Shown here: piece after piece, positions 22,901 to 34,308 of the stretch
Position numbering within the stretch: position 1 is the stretch's first letter
Layout: each line of letters starts with the position of its first letter
From: Porphyra umbilicalis
Taxonomy: Eukaryota > Rhodophyta > Bangiophyceae > Bangiales > Bangiaceae
Assembly: GCA_002049455.2 (NCBI GenBank)
Contig: KV918840.1
Location: 1 to 64,000, forward strand
DNA: 64,000 bases
Direction of reading: 5' to 3'
The notes under the pieces: model-generated
The model's input: only the letters and a program-made list of their open reading frames with translations
Told to the model about the DNA's origin: nothing
Database searches by the model: none
Translations under genes and position numbers: made by a program

Positions 22901-24799
22901 GAACAGGCTCAGAGCGGTAGAGAAGCCAAAAATACACCGAGCATACAAGTCATGCACAACCGAAGGAACTGAGCACCGAATCGTACCACCTGACCATGAA
23001 AGCAACGTCGCGTCGCTGTAGACGTAGATGCCGAGCACAAAGCCACTTCCTCCCGAGATGGAGTCGATGGCGTCCTGGTGTGCCTGAAAAGCCTCACCGT
23101 CAATAGGGTGTTCCCGTCGGTCGCCAACCTCTGCGGCATCACGGCGTAGCTGCACCCTGCCGGCATCCCGAAGCACGCGTAGCGCCACGTCCATCGCCGA
23201 TCGGAAGAAGGCAACGTACTTGACCCCCCCCTGCGTCATGGTGCACTTCTTCCAGCCCGCCATCAACACCGCATCGTCTAGATCATCCCGCAACGCGTTT
23301 CGTAGCGTGTTGGCCGTTTTGAACACGCCCGAAATGAACGGGCTGCCACGAGCCTTGAGGGCGTCGGACAATGAGCAGCCGCCGGCCGTTGAGCCGCCCT
23401 TGCGCGACGCCGCCGCGGCGTCGGCGGAGGTGCCGCCTCTAGGCACCTGTTCGTCGGTGTGCGATCCCGCCCTCGTCGCGAAAGCGGCCGAGGTCGACTC
23501 ACCCGCCGCCGCCAAGAAGTCACTGGAGGAGCCGCCAGTAGGCGCCGGCACGTTGGTGGGAGAGGCCGCCCTCGTAGACGCGTTCACGATCGGCCGACCC
23601 ATAGTTTCCAAAGAGACGTCGGACACACCCTCCGTCGCCGATGCGTTAGCGGAAGAGCCCCCCCTCGTCGTCGACGCGGTGGCGGTCAACCGGCCCGCCG
23701 CCGCCGAGGCGTCAGCGGAAGAGCCCTTCCCCGTCGCCGACGTTTTGACCGAAGAGCTCCCCCCTGTCGGCGGCGTAGAAATTGTCGACTCGCCCGCCGC
23801 CGCCGAGGCGTCCGCAGAGGCGCCGCCCGCCGTTGCCGACGCGTTGGCCGACGAGCCCCCCCTCATAGCCGACGCCGTGGCATTCGACCCGCCCGCAACC
23901 GCCGAGGCGTTGGCGGAGGAGCCGCCCGCCATCGCCGACGCCTTCGCCGACGAAGCCCCCCCCGTCGCCGATGCCGTAGCGGTAGACCCGCTCGCCGCCG
24001 CGGATGCATTGGCGTTAGCGCCACCAGAGGACGCCGGCGCGTTGGAAGAGCATCCCGCCGACCCGCCCCCTCCCGCGGACGCTTTGGCGGCCGCCTCGCA
24101 CGCCGCGACAATGGTCCGGTCATACTTCACAAAAAACTGGAACAGCTTGGTCTGGTCCGACAGGGACGCGCCTGAGCCTCCCATCTCCTGCAGCAGCAAC
24201 TGCAAGTCCTTCAGTATGGGGGTGTCAAACTGACCAGGCTTGGCGTTGGGCCTCATGGAGACGGCCGGCTCGCAGCTGCGGGCGTCCCCAACACGCTCGT
24301 ATGCTGCTTGCGCCTCCGTGGCTACGGAGGAGCGGCAGAGGGCATCCGACTGCAGCACGCACTCCCTCGGTGCTGCGCCCCGCGGCGGCCTGGCGCCTGC
24401 GCCGGCTGTCCGAGCCGCGGCAGTCGCCGCTTGCGCGTCCCGAGCCGCTTGTCCCGCCGCAAAGTCGGCGAGCACGAGGGCGCGGGAAGGGTCGTCGGCG
24501 GCCGTTGCACCGAGCCTGGCAAACAGATCCCCACCTGGAACGTCCGCATTCGGCGCATTCGGAGCCGCTGGAAGGTCGGCAGCCGCCTGGTCGGCCGAGG
24601 CTGGTGGTGGCGGCACGACAGGGGTAATAGGCAAAATCGACGGCGCGGCAGGATCTGGCCCAACCTGCCGCGGGGGCAGCCGCCGGTTGATGTTGCGCGG
24701 AAGATGGGGGTGCTTGGTCAGCATATGCCAGCGCATGCCGATGGTCGACTTCACGACACCGCAGACCGAATACGGCGTAGGTCCATAAAATGGCCTCAT
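19925..24799 (-). CDS. Plavaka-like DDE transposase, four exons, one in-frame TAG
   Basis: Cut-and-paste transposase of the Plavaka-like branch of the CACTA superfamily. The exons I assign are 24799-22987, 22756-22173, 22006-21834 and 21665-19925; all junctions are GT-AG, keep frame, and align with the copy at 60481. The protein would be about 1,436 residues. It starts with a C2H2-like finger (YSVCGVVKS...WHMLTKH, first Cys replaced), then a glycine/serine/alanine repeat tract, then the catalytic core: Asp596 in VYSDATLLS, Asp695 in ACDRPEER followed by CGRPCSSC, and Glu1143 in NEALHGQDK. The C-terminus ends ARFYVNIFYPWP. A TAG at 20963 interrupts exon 4 but the same frame continues to 19925. 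It is head-to-head with the unknown gene at 27683. The start was chosen as the first ATG, which places the finger at the N-terminus as in the other copy. Confidence 0.8.
23600..24010 (-). repeat. 33-bp coding repeat in transposase exon 1
   Basis: The encoded 11-residue unit GGSSANASATA and variants recurs about ten times. It forms a disordered linker between the zinc finger and the catalytic core. The transposase at 60481 lacks this tract, so the repeat expanded after the two copies split. Confidence 0.7.
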
Positions 24800-24939
24800 C
24801 AGGCTTGTGGTTGGCGCGTGAAAAAACACAGTCTGCCGCGTACCTCCCCGTCCACGAGAGACAGCACTCGCAGAGAGCACGAAGCCTCGTGGCAGCCGTT
24901 GGCGTCAGCGACAAGTCGTGCGAGCGCCGCCTAACGGGT

Positions 24940-25680
24940 AGGGGCGCGGCGCTGGCGTTCGGCGGTGGATACGCCACACGGGGGCGCCGCCCAACGGCGG
25001 GGAGCGTGCACGTTGTCGCCGGCGTTCCCTGAGCCTTGGCGACGCGCCGCCCAACGATGGGGAGCGCGAAGCCGGCCGTCGGCGTCGGCGGCACGGCGGG
25101 GCAGCTCCGTCCACTGATGGGAAGCGCGGCGGTGGTCGCCGGCGTCGCCTACTCCTCGGGGTAGCGCCGACCGACGGCGGCCGGCACGGCCGTGGGCGCC
25201 GATGTCGCCTGCGCCTTGGGAGCGCGCCGCCAAATGACGGGGATGGGGGCGTTCGTCGCCGGCGTCCGTGATGCCGCTGGGGAGCGCCGGGAAACGGCGG
25301 GGGGCACAGTGCTGGTCGCTGGCGTCGCCTGGGTCTGGAGCGAGCTCCGCCCAGCGACGGAGAGCACGGACGCGGCCGTCGGCGTCGGCGACGCCGCGGG
25401 GCAGAGCTGTCAAACGGCGGGAAGCGCGGCGTTTGCCGTCGGCATCGGAGACGCCGCGGGGGAGCGCCGCCAAACAGCAGGGAGCGCAGCTTTGGCCGTC
25501 CGACTCAGCTGGGCAGCGGGGGAGGGCTGCCCAAAGACGGGTATCGCAGAGGTTGGTGTCGACGTCGTCGGCGCCGCGGGGGAGCGCCACCCAACGGCAG
25601 GGAGCACGGTGGTCGTGGTCAGCGTCGGCGACGCCGCGGGGCAGCCGACGCAGAGGCCACAAGCAGCGTTGCCAGGCGCG
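24940..25680. repeat. 60-bp minisatellite, about 12 units
   Basis: The unit is 60 bp (20 codons). Minus-strand translation repeats ALPRGVADADGxxRAPRRW and the plus strand repeats VGDAAGERRQTAGSAALA. GACGCCGCGGGG and AACGGCGGGGAGC recur in each unit. It sits directly upstream of the transposase start at 24799, in the spacer between that gene and the divergent partner, so it could be regulatory, structural or an upstream coding part. Confidence 0.75.
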
Positions 25681-27534
25681 AGCGCCCCCAAAGGAGCGAC
25701 ATAGAAGTGAGAGGCCCGTCTCCGAGGGCGGTTTGTGGCCACCGTCTTCCCACAAGGCCAGCGAATGGCCACGGATTAGTGGGCCTCACTACCCGCCAGG
25801 TAACAGACAAGGCATGACCACACACACAACCGGCGTCAAGGCAGACAGTCACAACAGACGTCAGAAGTCCGTGCACTTCGGGGTGCATTTCCCAGGCAGT
25901 CGCGGACACAGGAGGAAAACCGCCTTCGTCAGCGCGCGTGGCGCTCGCCAGACACCAAACCTCCCCCCAATGCTCCTGTCAGGGACAAGACGTCCGATTG
26001 CGATCGATGGGTGGCCGAGCGGTGGAGACACAGAGCACAGGTAAGATGCAAGAACGTACTTGACTGTGGCTGATGGTTCATGCCGGTGTGGGGCCACGAG
26101 CCAGAGAACCGCGTACACGAGTGGGACGGGAGAGAGCAACCAAAAAAACGACAAAGCCGCACGCTCGAGTGGGTGGTCGACCGCCGCCGATTGCCGCCGA
26201 TGGGCGACCGATACCCAAAAACACTGGCAGAAGCACACAGGCGGCACGAGCGGGGCGTGCACCGCTCAAACGCTGCGGCCACGACGTAAAGGCGTAGCCG
26301 AGCGCCGTGCCAGTCTCCGAACGGGACGTGTCAACCGCTGCGCTGGTGACGAGCGGATTGCGCCTAGAGAAGACTGACCGATGGAATCCAGCAGACGGGC
26401 AGTTGTAACAAGCACAGCGCACGTCTTGGCCGTGTATTCTTTTCCTGGTGCCACTTGTCAGCAGTTTGTGGGGCAATGGCCGATGCGGCATCTCTACAAC
26501 CAATCAAAGGAGGAGCCTTGTTGATCCAAATAGTGACAGCGACAGGCAAGATGAACAAGAGTGAAATTAACAAGACTTCTTCACAGCAGCTTTTTTCAAT
26601 CCCCATTTATGTTGTGGAAATCGATTACTTGCTTGCCTCGGATCCGCTGACGGTGCGCCGCGCCGCTGAAGGCGACGCTCACTGCCTTCGCCCCGTGGGA
26701 CGGGCACGGCTCCGTGTCGCTTTGGCGCCGCCGACCCCGTGCGCCGCCAGCCGCGCTGCGCCGCTGATGACCTTGGACGGAGCGCGCCCGCGGGAAGCCG
26801 CCTGGCATGCCCCGTCGCTGACAGTCGCAAACCGCCGCAAGTTGCCGCCGTTTTCGTGAGAAGAACCCCCGACCGTTGCTCTTCTCTGGGTCACGGTAAC
26901 GGTCGGTACGCTTTTTGCCTTTGCCTTATGCGGATCGTGGGCGGTCCCATTGCCCGGTCCTATGGTGGTGGCTGACGTTTGATCGAAGGATGGATGTGCT
27001 GGCGTGTTTTTATCTCCGACGCGATGCGGTGCGGGGAGGGGGGGGCCGAGGCAGTTAGCGGGAATGGTGGGGTGGCTCTGTGCATGCGTTTTTTGGGCAA
27101 TCGGCTGCGCTTCTGGGGTGTGGCCATGAGCCGCTCGGTGCGCGGACCGTCCATGACGACCACTGGTACCTGCGGCTGTTGCTCCTCGGCCTTCTGAGTT
27201 TTGGTCTTGTGCGAACCACCTTTCTTTCGGGCCTGCGGCTTGCCCGCTTGCCCACGGACGCTGCGGGGTGCTACGGTCCGTGCGCCTCCTTCCCCATGGC
27301 TCTTGATTCTCTGCCGAACATGGTACGTGTGCGTCTCAGTGATCGAGGGGCGGCGTTGTGATCAAGGTGGGATGGACGCGCTCTGGATGCTCTGCTGCGT
27401 CCCTCTGTTCGCGGCGTCTGTTAGGGAGGGATGCGGGCGGCGTGGGCTTGGTTCGCGCTGCGTTGGTCCCAAGCTTGCGGCAGTGGGGCGTGGTCGAAGC
27501 CAGCAAAAGCCGACCGAGTGAGTGGCGGTGGCAG
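25681..27534. other. Spacer between divergent transposon genes
   Basis: About 1.85 kb with no recognised gene. Together with the 60-bp minisatellite it forms the intergenic region between the minus-strand transposase and the plus-strand partner. The promoter of the partner gene lies at its right end. Confidence 0.45.
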
Positions 27535-27540
27535 TATAAA
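27535..27540 (+). promoter_or_regulatory. TATA box of the partner gene
   Basis: TATAAA in the context GCAGTATAAAGGCGCGG, 143 bp upstream of the ATG at 27683. No other TATA-like motif is near. Confidence 0.6.
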
Positions 27541-27682
27541 GGCGCGGTCAACCAGCTCATTCTCACCGGGGACGTGGTACTCACTCGTCCATCCGAAGCC
27601 TGCCCTTCTGCTGCCACCCACCCCCCGCCCCCTTCCGCTCCCCGCTAACCCAACCACTTCTGTCTGCTCTGGCTCATCTACA

Positions 27683-30117
27683 ATGAACCCCCCCACGCCC
27701 GCAGACCGGGCGCACAAGATAGAGCTGCGCCGGGCGGCTGTGGCCGCCCGAAACAAGAACAAGGCCGACGCCATCGAGACGTCGCCGACGGATGCACGCG
27801 CGACGGCGCGGGCGGCAGCCCGAGCCCTGGCGTCTTTGGGGGGCGGGCCTGTTGGTGTAGACGAGTCTGATGACGACTTGTGCGCGCCGCGCTCGCCGAC
27901 GCCGAAGACAATGCCCTCACCGACCAACGCGCACGTGGCGGTGACGCCGCCGAGCGCCAAGGGCAAGGGCAAGCGGCCGGCAGCGGCCGGTCTGGCGTTT
28001 TCCGGCACCGCCACGGTGGGGCGCTGGACGCCCTCGCCGCCGTCCGCGTTTATGGCGACGGAAGCAGTCGCCGGCTCGGCCGCAGGCGCGAGAGCAGGCG
28101 CGTCAATCGCCCCTCGACCTGCGGTTCGCTCGGGCCCTTCCAACTTGGTGTGCGCGCCAGCCCCCGGCCGTCCCGCCGGCCCGTCTGGTGATCCTTCGCT
28201 GACCGCCGCCGGCTCGTCGGCTGTGGCGGCCACCCTCGGCCTCAGCGTGGTGCCTGCAGGCGTCTCGTTGCGCCCCGTTCGAGGAACTGCCCGCCGTGCC
28301 ACAACACCGACGGCCGCGACCCTGCGCACACAACCGGGTCGAGGCCCGGAACGTCCTGTGGTGCTCAGCGTTCGCCGCCGCACTCACAAGGTGCCGACGC
28401 TCCGTGTCATCGAGCTCATGACGGGGCCGGACATGGCCGAGGATCGGCGCACCGCAGTACTCGGCGCCCGTGCCAGCCTGCCGACCTCTACGCCCCAGGT
28501 GTCGCTCGGTAGCACCGGGCGCGTGACGACGCCGTCGCCCACTGGTGGTGGTGGCGGGCTGGCATCTCTGCGGCCGGCGCCGACGCCGCCGTCGCCTGAT
28601 GGTGGTGACCAGTCGGCGGAGACACCGTCGCAGTCACCCCGCGGTGACCTCGGTGATTCGGCACGTCGTCCGACAGCGGCCATCGTTGAAGGCGTTGACA
28701 TGCAGCCGCCCGTCTTGCCCGTGATTGGCAGCACGACGGTGGGGGCCGCAACGGCTCCGGCATCTGGGGCGGCCGGCCCCCGCGCAGGCGCCCGTCTCGC
28801 GACCCGCGCCTACCCAGATCCCGACGGCAGCGACGTGCAGTTCCCGATGACCGCCACCGCGCAGGCTACGGTTGACCCGCTGGCCGCAGCACTGGGTCCA
28901 GGCGCGCGCGGGGAGCGGCCTGCGCACATCCTGGAGCGCGCGATATTCGGAGCGACGCGCTCGGTGCGCATTGACGTGTCGGCGATGGAGGCCGCAGTGT
29001 CGGAGATGAAGGACACACTGGTGGGCCTGAAGACGAAGCTGGATGCAAGCATGCAGCTTTCGCAACAGACGCTGGGGCGGCTTTCGGCAGTTGAAAAGAC
29101 CGTTCTCGACAGCGTTAAGAGCGCTGTCGCGCTCGGAAAGCTCGGCAGCGCTGGCGTGGATGACGACGAGTCGGCGAAAAAGGAGAACCTGCTGAAGCTG
29201 GTGACCGTAAGTTTGCATTGTCTTCATTGTGCGCGTGAGTGAGCGGGCGCGCGGATTGAGCAGGGCGTTGCGAGGAGGGCGGGGCGGATGAGGCTCGGGG
29301 GGGCGCTCTGCAAGTGTGTCAACGAGACTCTTACTCACGCTTCGCTGGCTTTGCTCCGTTTGCCATGTATTGTGTCTGTCCTCGTCTCTTTTTCTATCGA
29401 GGGACTTTGCAGAAGGCGTATCGCGAGGTGCTCATTGACGACTTTGCTACGGCCGTCAAGACGGTGCTTGTCTTCTCGTCGTCGGACGATAACTGGGACA
29501 CCCTGGTGGTGTCTGCCGAATCGGTGCAGAAGGAGGGTATGCAGAAGGCGGAGCAGTGGCTCAAGTCCTTCATCCGGCGGTCCAGCCGGAAGAACCCGAC
29601 CATCTTTGCCAACGTCCGCGTCTCCCTCCTGGCGATGCGCGTGAAGCCGCACTTGCACCAGATGTGGACGGACATTATCGTCGCGACCTACTTCGAGAGC
29701 CTAGATGTCGAGCTCAAGAACCTCACGAAGGAGATGGCCGTCACGCTGCTGACCGACGACGCGTTCTATCTGACGGCGAACGGGCGCAAGGCGTGCCTTG
29801 ACGCGCTCTCCAAGCTCTTCGTGTCCGTGGGCGCCTCCGGCCGTATCAAGCAGCCGCAAGGGCCAACGGGCGAGCGCGTCATCTCGGCGACGCTCGGCCA
29901 CGTCGCATTTGTGGTGACGAAAGTGCGCAACGTGCTGGAGATTGCCGCTGACATCCGCACCTCGACGCGTGGCGGCGCCATCGGCGACGGCCACTTCCCT
30001 TTGTGGGTGGCGGAGGTGCGCCGGCTGCTCCCGACGCAGGCGTCGGACACGGAGCCGCGCTCTGGCCTAGTGTTGGTGGACGGTGCGGACCCCACCCGTG
30101 GCCTGCCGCAGTTCTAA
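27683..30117 (+). CDS. Unknown transposon partner protein, two exons (742 aa)
   Basis: Exon 1 is 27683-29206 and exon 2 is 29413-30117; the 206-bp intron has a perfect GTAAGT donor and a TTTGCAG acceptor and is phase 0. The first 420 residues are proline/alanine/threonine-rich and probably disordered, with a basic stretch near RRTHKV. A heptad-like segment follows (about residues 430-490, MEAAVSEMKDTLVGLKTKL). Exon 2 encodes a compact domain: YREVLIDDFATAVKTVLVF, then VSLLAMRVKPHLHQMW, then AFVVTKVRNVLEIA and HFPLWVAEVRRLLP. I recognise no known family. It is divergent from the Plavaka-like transposase at 24799 and shares C-terminal motifs with the gene at 55669-59579, which is divergent from the other Plavaka-like transposase. 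A role in the same element (DNA binding, regulation or complex partner) is inferred from position only. Confidence 0.65.
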
Positions 30118-30958
30118 GACTCGAGCGCTGCAAGCGCGCCCCCCGTAGCGACGGCGGGTTTGTTCCTTTGTGTGTGAATTGTCTGTTTTTGCGCTGTTGT
30201 TGCTTCTCTCGATGTTGAGCTGGTTGGCGCAGGTAGTCATGGGGGCGCCGCGGTAGTGCTAGGAAGTCTTTGTCTTTGGGACCATACGACAGGGTCGGGC
30301 GGCGCTAGAGAGCGCCGCCGGGCGGCGGCGCTCAGGGGTGTCGCCCCCCCCGGCGCCCCGGCGCCAGTGGAAGAATGGGCGCCCCGCGCGCCGTGCCCGC
30401 CGCGCCCCGCGCCCCGCGCGACCCGCGTCGCGCGCCCGGCGCCCCGTGCCGCGCCGCGCCCCACGCGCGCCGCGCCGCGCCCGGCGCCCCACGCGCGCCG
30501 CGCCGCGCCCGGCGCCCCACGTGCGCCGCGCCGCGCCCGGTGCCCCACGTGCGCCGCGCCGCGCCCGGCGCCGCCCGCCCGGCGCCGCCCGCCCAGCGCG
30601 CCGCGCGTGGGCTCCAGAATCAGCGGCTGTCGGCGCCCGACTGCGGTCGCTTTGATCCGGATCAGCGACGTCACCTATCACTGACTGCTCCTTCGAATTT
30701 CCAATTGCGAACTTAGGACCAGATCGACGTCGCATCCACTGATGCGCATCGCAGAGTCGATCTCAAGTGTAGCGGAATCGATCTTCGATGCACTGTATGC
30801 CACATCGGTGCCCACATCGAGAATCACAAATAGATGCACTCGGACCAAATCAGGACGATGATGAGGAATCCCGCCGAATCCCACCGCCGTCGGCGGGGAC
30901 AACACCAGGACTGAGGGCGCCACTTGTAGCCTGCGTTTCCACGGGCTGGTGAGAGGCC
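30118..30958. other. 3' flank with GC tandem repeat
   Basis: Downstream of the partner gene. It contains the 28-bp repeat at 30430-30600 and otherwise no recognised gene. Confidence 0.45.
30430..30600. repeat. 28-bp GC-only tandem repeat, about 5 copies
   Basis: The unit is GCGCCGCGCCGCGCCCGG followed by CGCCCCACGC, repeated with small changes. All frames are open and translate as alanine/proline/arginine, so the predicted frames here are artefacts. Confidence 0.75.
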
Positions 30959-32325
30959 ACACAGCGTTTTGTCCCCGATTCCTTAAAACTGAGAACTGCC
31001 AGATTCGAACTCGCCCACCGACGGTTCGCATAACTGTCGCACATTGATCATGCGATCAAATTATGCCCACTTTTTGTAGATCTTGGAGACAAAGCCCGCA
31101 GTGGAGTTCAGAAGTGCTCGAAGACCATCTGCACCCATATTCAGTGGGAATCATCCTCACACCAGCACCTGCAGATTCGGCAATTATCCGGCGAAGTTGC
31201 TGCCCCATGCTCATGAAGGATCATTCCGATTCGCTGGTTCTGATCGTTCTGCGTATCGTGCTGAGAACTGTCCTGAAGTGGGAGTAAGATCATCCTGAGG
31301 ATCGTGCTCAGGACTGTCCTGGCGTCGGAGTACAATCATCCTGGGGATCGTCGTCATAGATTGAGTGAACGAGTGCGCAAGATTGATCTAGATTCCTGCC
31401 TGAACGACTCGATCGTGGATGATAGCCTGGACTACTTCGAGTGACGTCGTGAGGAGGGTCTGCCGAAACCGATCAGAGAGCAAGACCTGCCCATGGGGCG
31501 TCGCTCCTGGGCCACGAAACGTGTGCAGAGGGAGCCTCAATGTGACTTGGTAGTCGTGCGACCGACACGCTGTTTCCCGGCGCAGAGGGGATGGGAACTG
31601 GGTAAACATGCGTCGGCTCGCACATCGAGAATACCGTGAAGTCCCGGACACACCCAGACCCGATTCATGGATGATTGGGTCTCGTTCATGTGCAGTAAAT
31701 TCGTCCTCAGCTCAGTGGCAATCACGTCCCCTATCGTCCTAACTCAGCACGTCCCGAACTCGCAATCCCTCGGTTCAATACTCGCAATCCCCCGGTTCAA
31801 TACGTAGCAGAAGCACTCGCACCAGAGACTCAAGCGCATCAGTGACAGGTCAAATTCCACGATGGGCATTGGTCTGAACGGAGAGGGTGTCAAAAGGATT
31901 TTGTTCACACTGTTGACGGAACAGGCGGACATTTTGTTTGCGGAAGAGGCAGTCAGACTATCAGTTGAACAAGTCTTCACGTTTTTTTTCGAATGACAGT
32001 CCCCGAGATGATCTGTGGGTCAGGATGACACTGCTTCTGGAACGATCCCAGAGTCAGTCCCGAAGATGATCCGTTGAACGAGTCCAGAACTGTAGTGATG
32101 AACTGCCGAATCACAGAGGTCACTCGAGAATCAGGCAATCCGAAATGTAGGATTTTCGCTGATCCACGGAACTGTTGTGCACATGATCCTCCGAATCATG
32201 CTGAGGCCATCTCACAGGAGCTTTGCATGGCTATCTGAAAACATTCTTTCGCGTCTACTCGTTATAGATTTACAAGCCGGCAAATTTAGAACTATCCCGG
32301 CGATGAAATACCGACCCGCAGTGCA
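30959..32325 (-). mobile_element. Right copy of the 1.37-kb dispersed repeat
   Basis: Inverted match to 762-2556 from end to end, without the mariner-type MITE, so it preserves the empty site (single TA near 31696). The ends are the same as in the left copy and no target-site duplication is visible. A small duplication of the motif CTCGCAATCCC-CGGTTCAATA near 31760-31800 is unique to this copy. Confidence 0.75.
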
Positions 32326-33710
32326 GTGGAGCCCGCGCCACCCCAGCATTGATTTCACTTTCTGGGTACAAATTCTAGGCCGCAGTACGCCCCAGTACAC
32401 CCTTTGCGCACCCCAGTAGTGTGGTACGTAATCGAGACGATCCAAGACAAGTCTGATTGTCGGATCGGACCAGGTAAGTTCCAAATACGATCTGCAGGAC
32501 GACTCGAGCGGATTGGGAAGATAATCGTCGCGATTGTTCGACACATTTTCAGGAATCTTCTGCAGGATAGTTGGCAGAGTTGGATGCGGTCGAATCGAAA
32601 TAACTCCTCCTTATTTATAATGAAAGAAAAGATCTCACTTTTTCTCGGGAATTTCATACCGCCACACAGTGCGTGGATCGTGGACCAATAAGCGAATATA
32701 GACACGTTGCACGAATAAAAGAGACACGTTTTGTTAGTCCATCATTGCTAGGTTTGCTCTAACAGTCAGATCATGATCGAATTGGATTGTCCAAGTGCCA
32801 TTTAAAGGTCGCCGTCGATGCCGTCGTACTGCCGTCGTCATCGAGCCGCCAACCGCCCACCACGAGCACCGCTGCTGTCCCCGATGCCCGGCTGGCCACC
32901 CGGCCACTCCGCGGCCGACCTGGATTGACTGCATGTCAGGGTGTGTTTTTAATCTCTTGTCGTTAACCCTATGTATGTCCACCTTGAGCTGCGCTGGGGG
33001 TGCTCCCCCCCCCCCCCCTCCGCCCCCACCCGCTCCTCGCGGCGGGGACGGCGCACGCGCGTGTGCCCCGCCCGCCCGGCCTAGGAAGAACCACACTCAG
33101 CCTTTCACGAGTTTGCATGACGCCCCGCTGTGGGCGGTTGATTTTTTTGATAATTTGCGTCTGAGGCCCGGTCGACGCCGCCCCACTGCGGGCGGGGGGG
33201 GAGTGTGGGTGCCCCTCGCGGGGTGCCGCCACAGTGCGCTGGGTAGGCAGTGTACTGACCTCGTCTTACTTCCTCGTTTGGTATCACGATGCGCGCTTCT
33301 GGTGGTGCTGGTTTACCTGCCTGCGTGTATGTCTGTTGGTCGCCGGATCCCGCTCGCGTTTCCGCCGGCGCAGTGGTTGGGGGCGCGCGCTGACGCAGTA
33401 CGTCTGCTGGGTGTTTTGCTTCACTGCTTGTTGCGCTTTCCACGTAAAGATGGTCCTGATTCACGCTCGACTGGAATGCAGGGAAACGACGTTGGCATGC
33501 GCGGCGGCAGACACCCTTGCACGTGCATCGCTGCCTGCTCGCTTGCGCTGCACTGTGCACCGTGATCGGCATTGACCCGACACCAGCAGCAAGAGCAAAT
33601 GCCAGAAGGGACAGAGCGCACCGCCGCGACGGTGCGTCCCCCCGCACAAGGGTTGCGTCGTACAAACCACGATCCCCACCGGGTCGCGCCCCGCCCCCGC
33701 GGTCGAAACC
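32326..33710. other. No gene recognised
   Basis: AT-richer first 400 bp, then GC-rich sequence forming the 3' flank of the Hint-domain gene. A run of 14 C lies near 33007. The plus-strand frame 32795-33565 crosses that run and has no recognisable domain. Confidence 0.4.
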
Positions 33711-34277
33711 TCACACCCAGCACCTCGCCTTCCCCCCCTTCCGGACGGCCACACCCCCCACGACCACGGCCACCGCCGCGGCCGCCGCCGCCGTCGCCGC
33801 GGGGGCCACCCGCGCCCCCCCCGCTCCCCCCCCGTCGACGAGCCACCACCCGAGGCCGTGCACGACCGCGTCGACAGCGTCGACGGCGGCCCCACCGCCG
33901 AGCGCCCCGACAACCCCTGCCAGCCGCAGCAGCCCCGCCGCTTGCACGACCGTCGCCACGGACCAGCGGCCGCCGCCGAGCGTCAGCGCCGGGTAGCAAC
34001 TGGCGAGCACCCCGCCCACAATGACCGTGCCGGCGGCCGTGTGCACATTCACGACGCGGCCGGGGGGGGCTGCAGACGTGCCCACGACGGTGGCGGTCAC
34101 GACGCTGCCGTCGCCGCTGCTGTCACCGACGCCACCGCCGCCGCCAGGGGCGGCCATGAAGAGACGGTCGCCGACGCGGAGGGCGCCCGCGGGGGCGGTC
34201 GTCGGCGGGTCGACGCCCGTCAGGAGGCCGTGGTTGGGTGTGAGCGTCACGGTCCGCAGGGCAGCGTCGCCGCTGCC

Positions 34278-34308
<31 letters not shown>

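Noticed and set aside
30237-30735. Arginine/alanine/proline-rich frames on both strands
   Set aside because: They translate a 28-bp GC-only tandem repeat and have no non-repetitive sequence.
32680-32705. Possible right terminal repeat matching the segments at 16967 and 52813
   Set aside because: Only the short string GCGAATAT is shared in inverted orientation; the flanks do not align, so the match could be chance.
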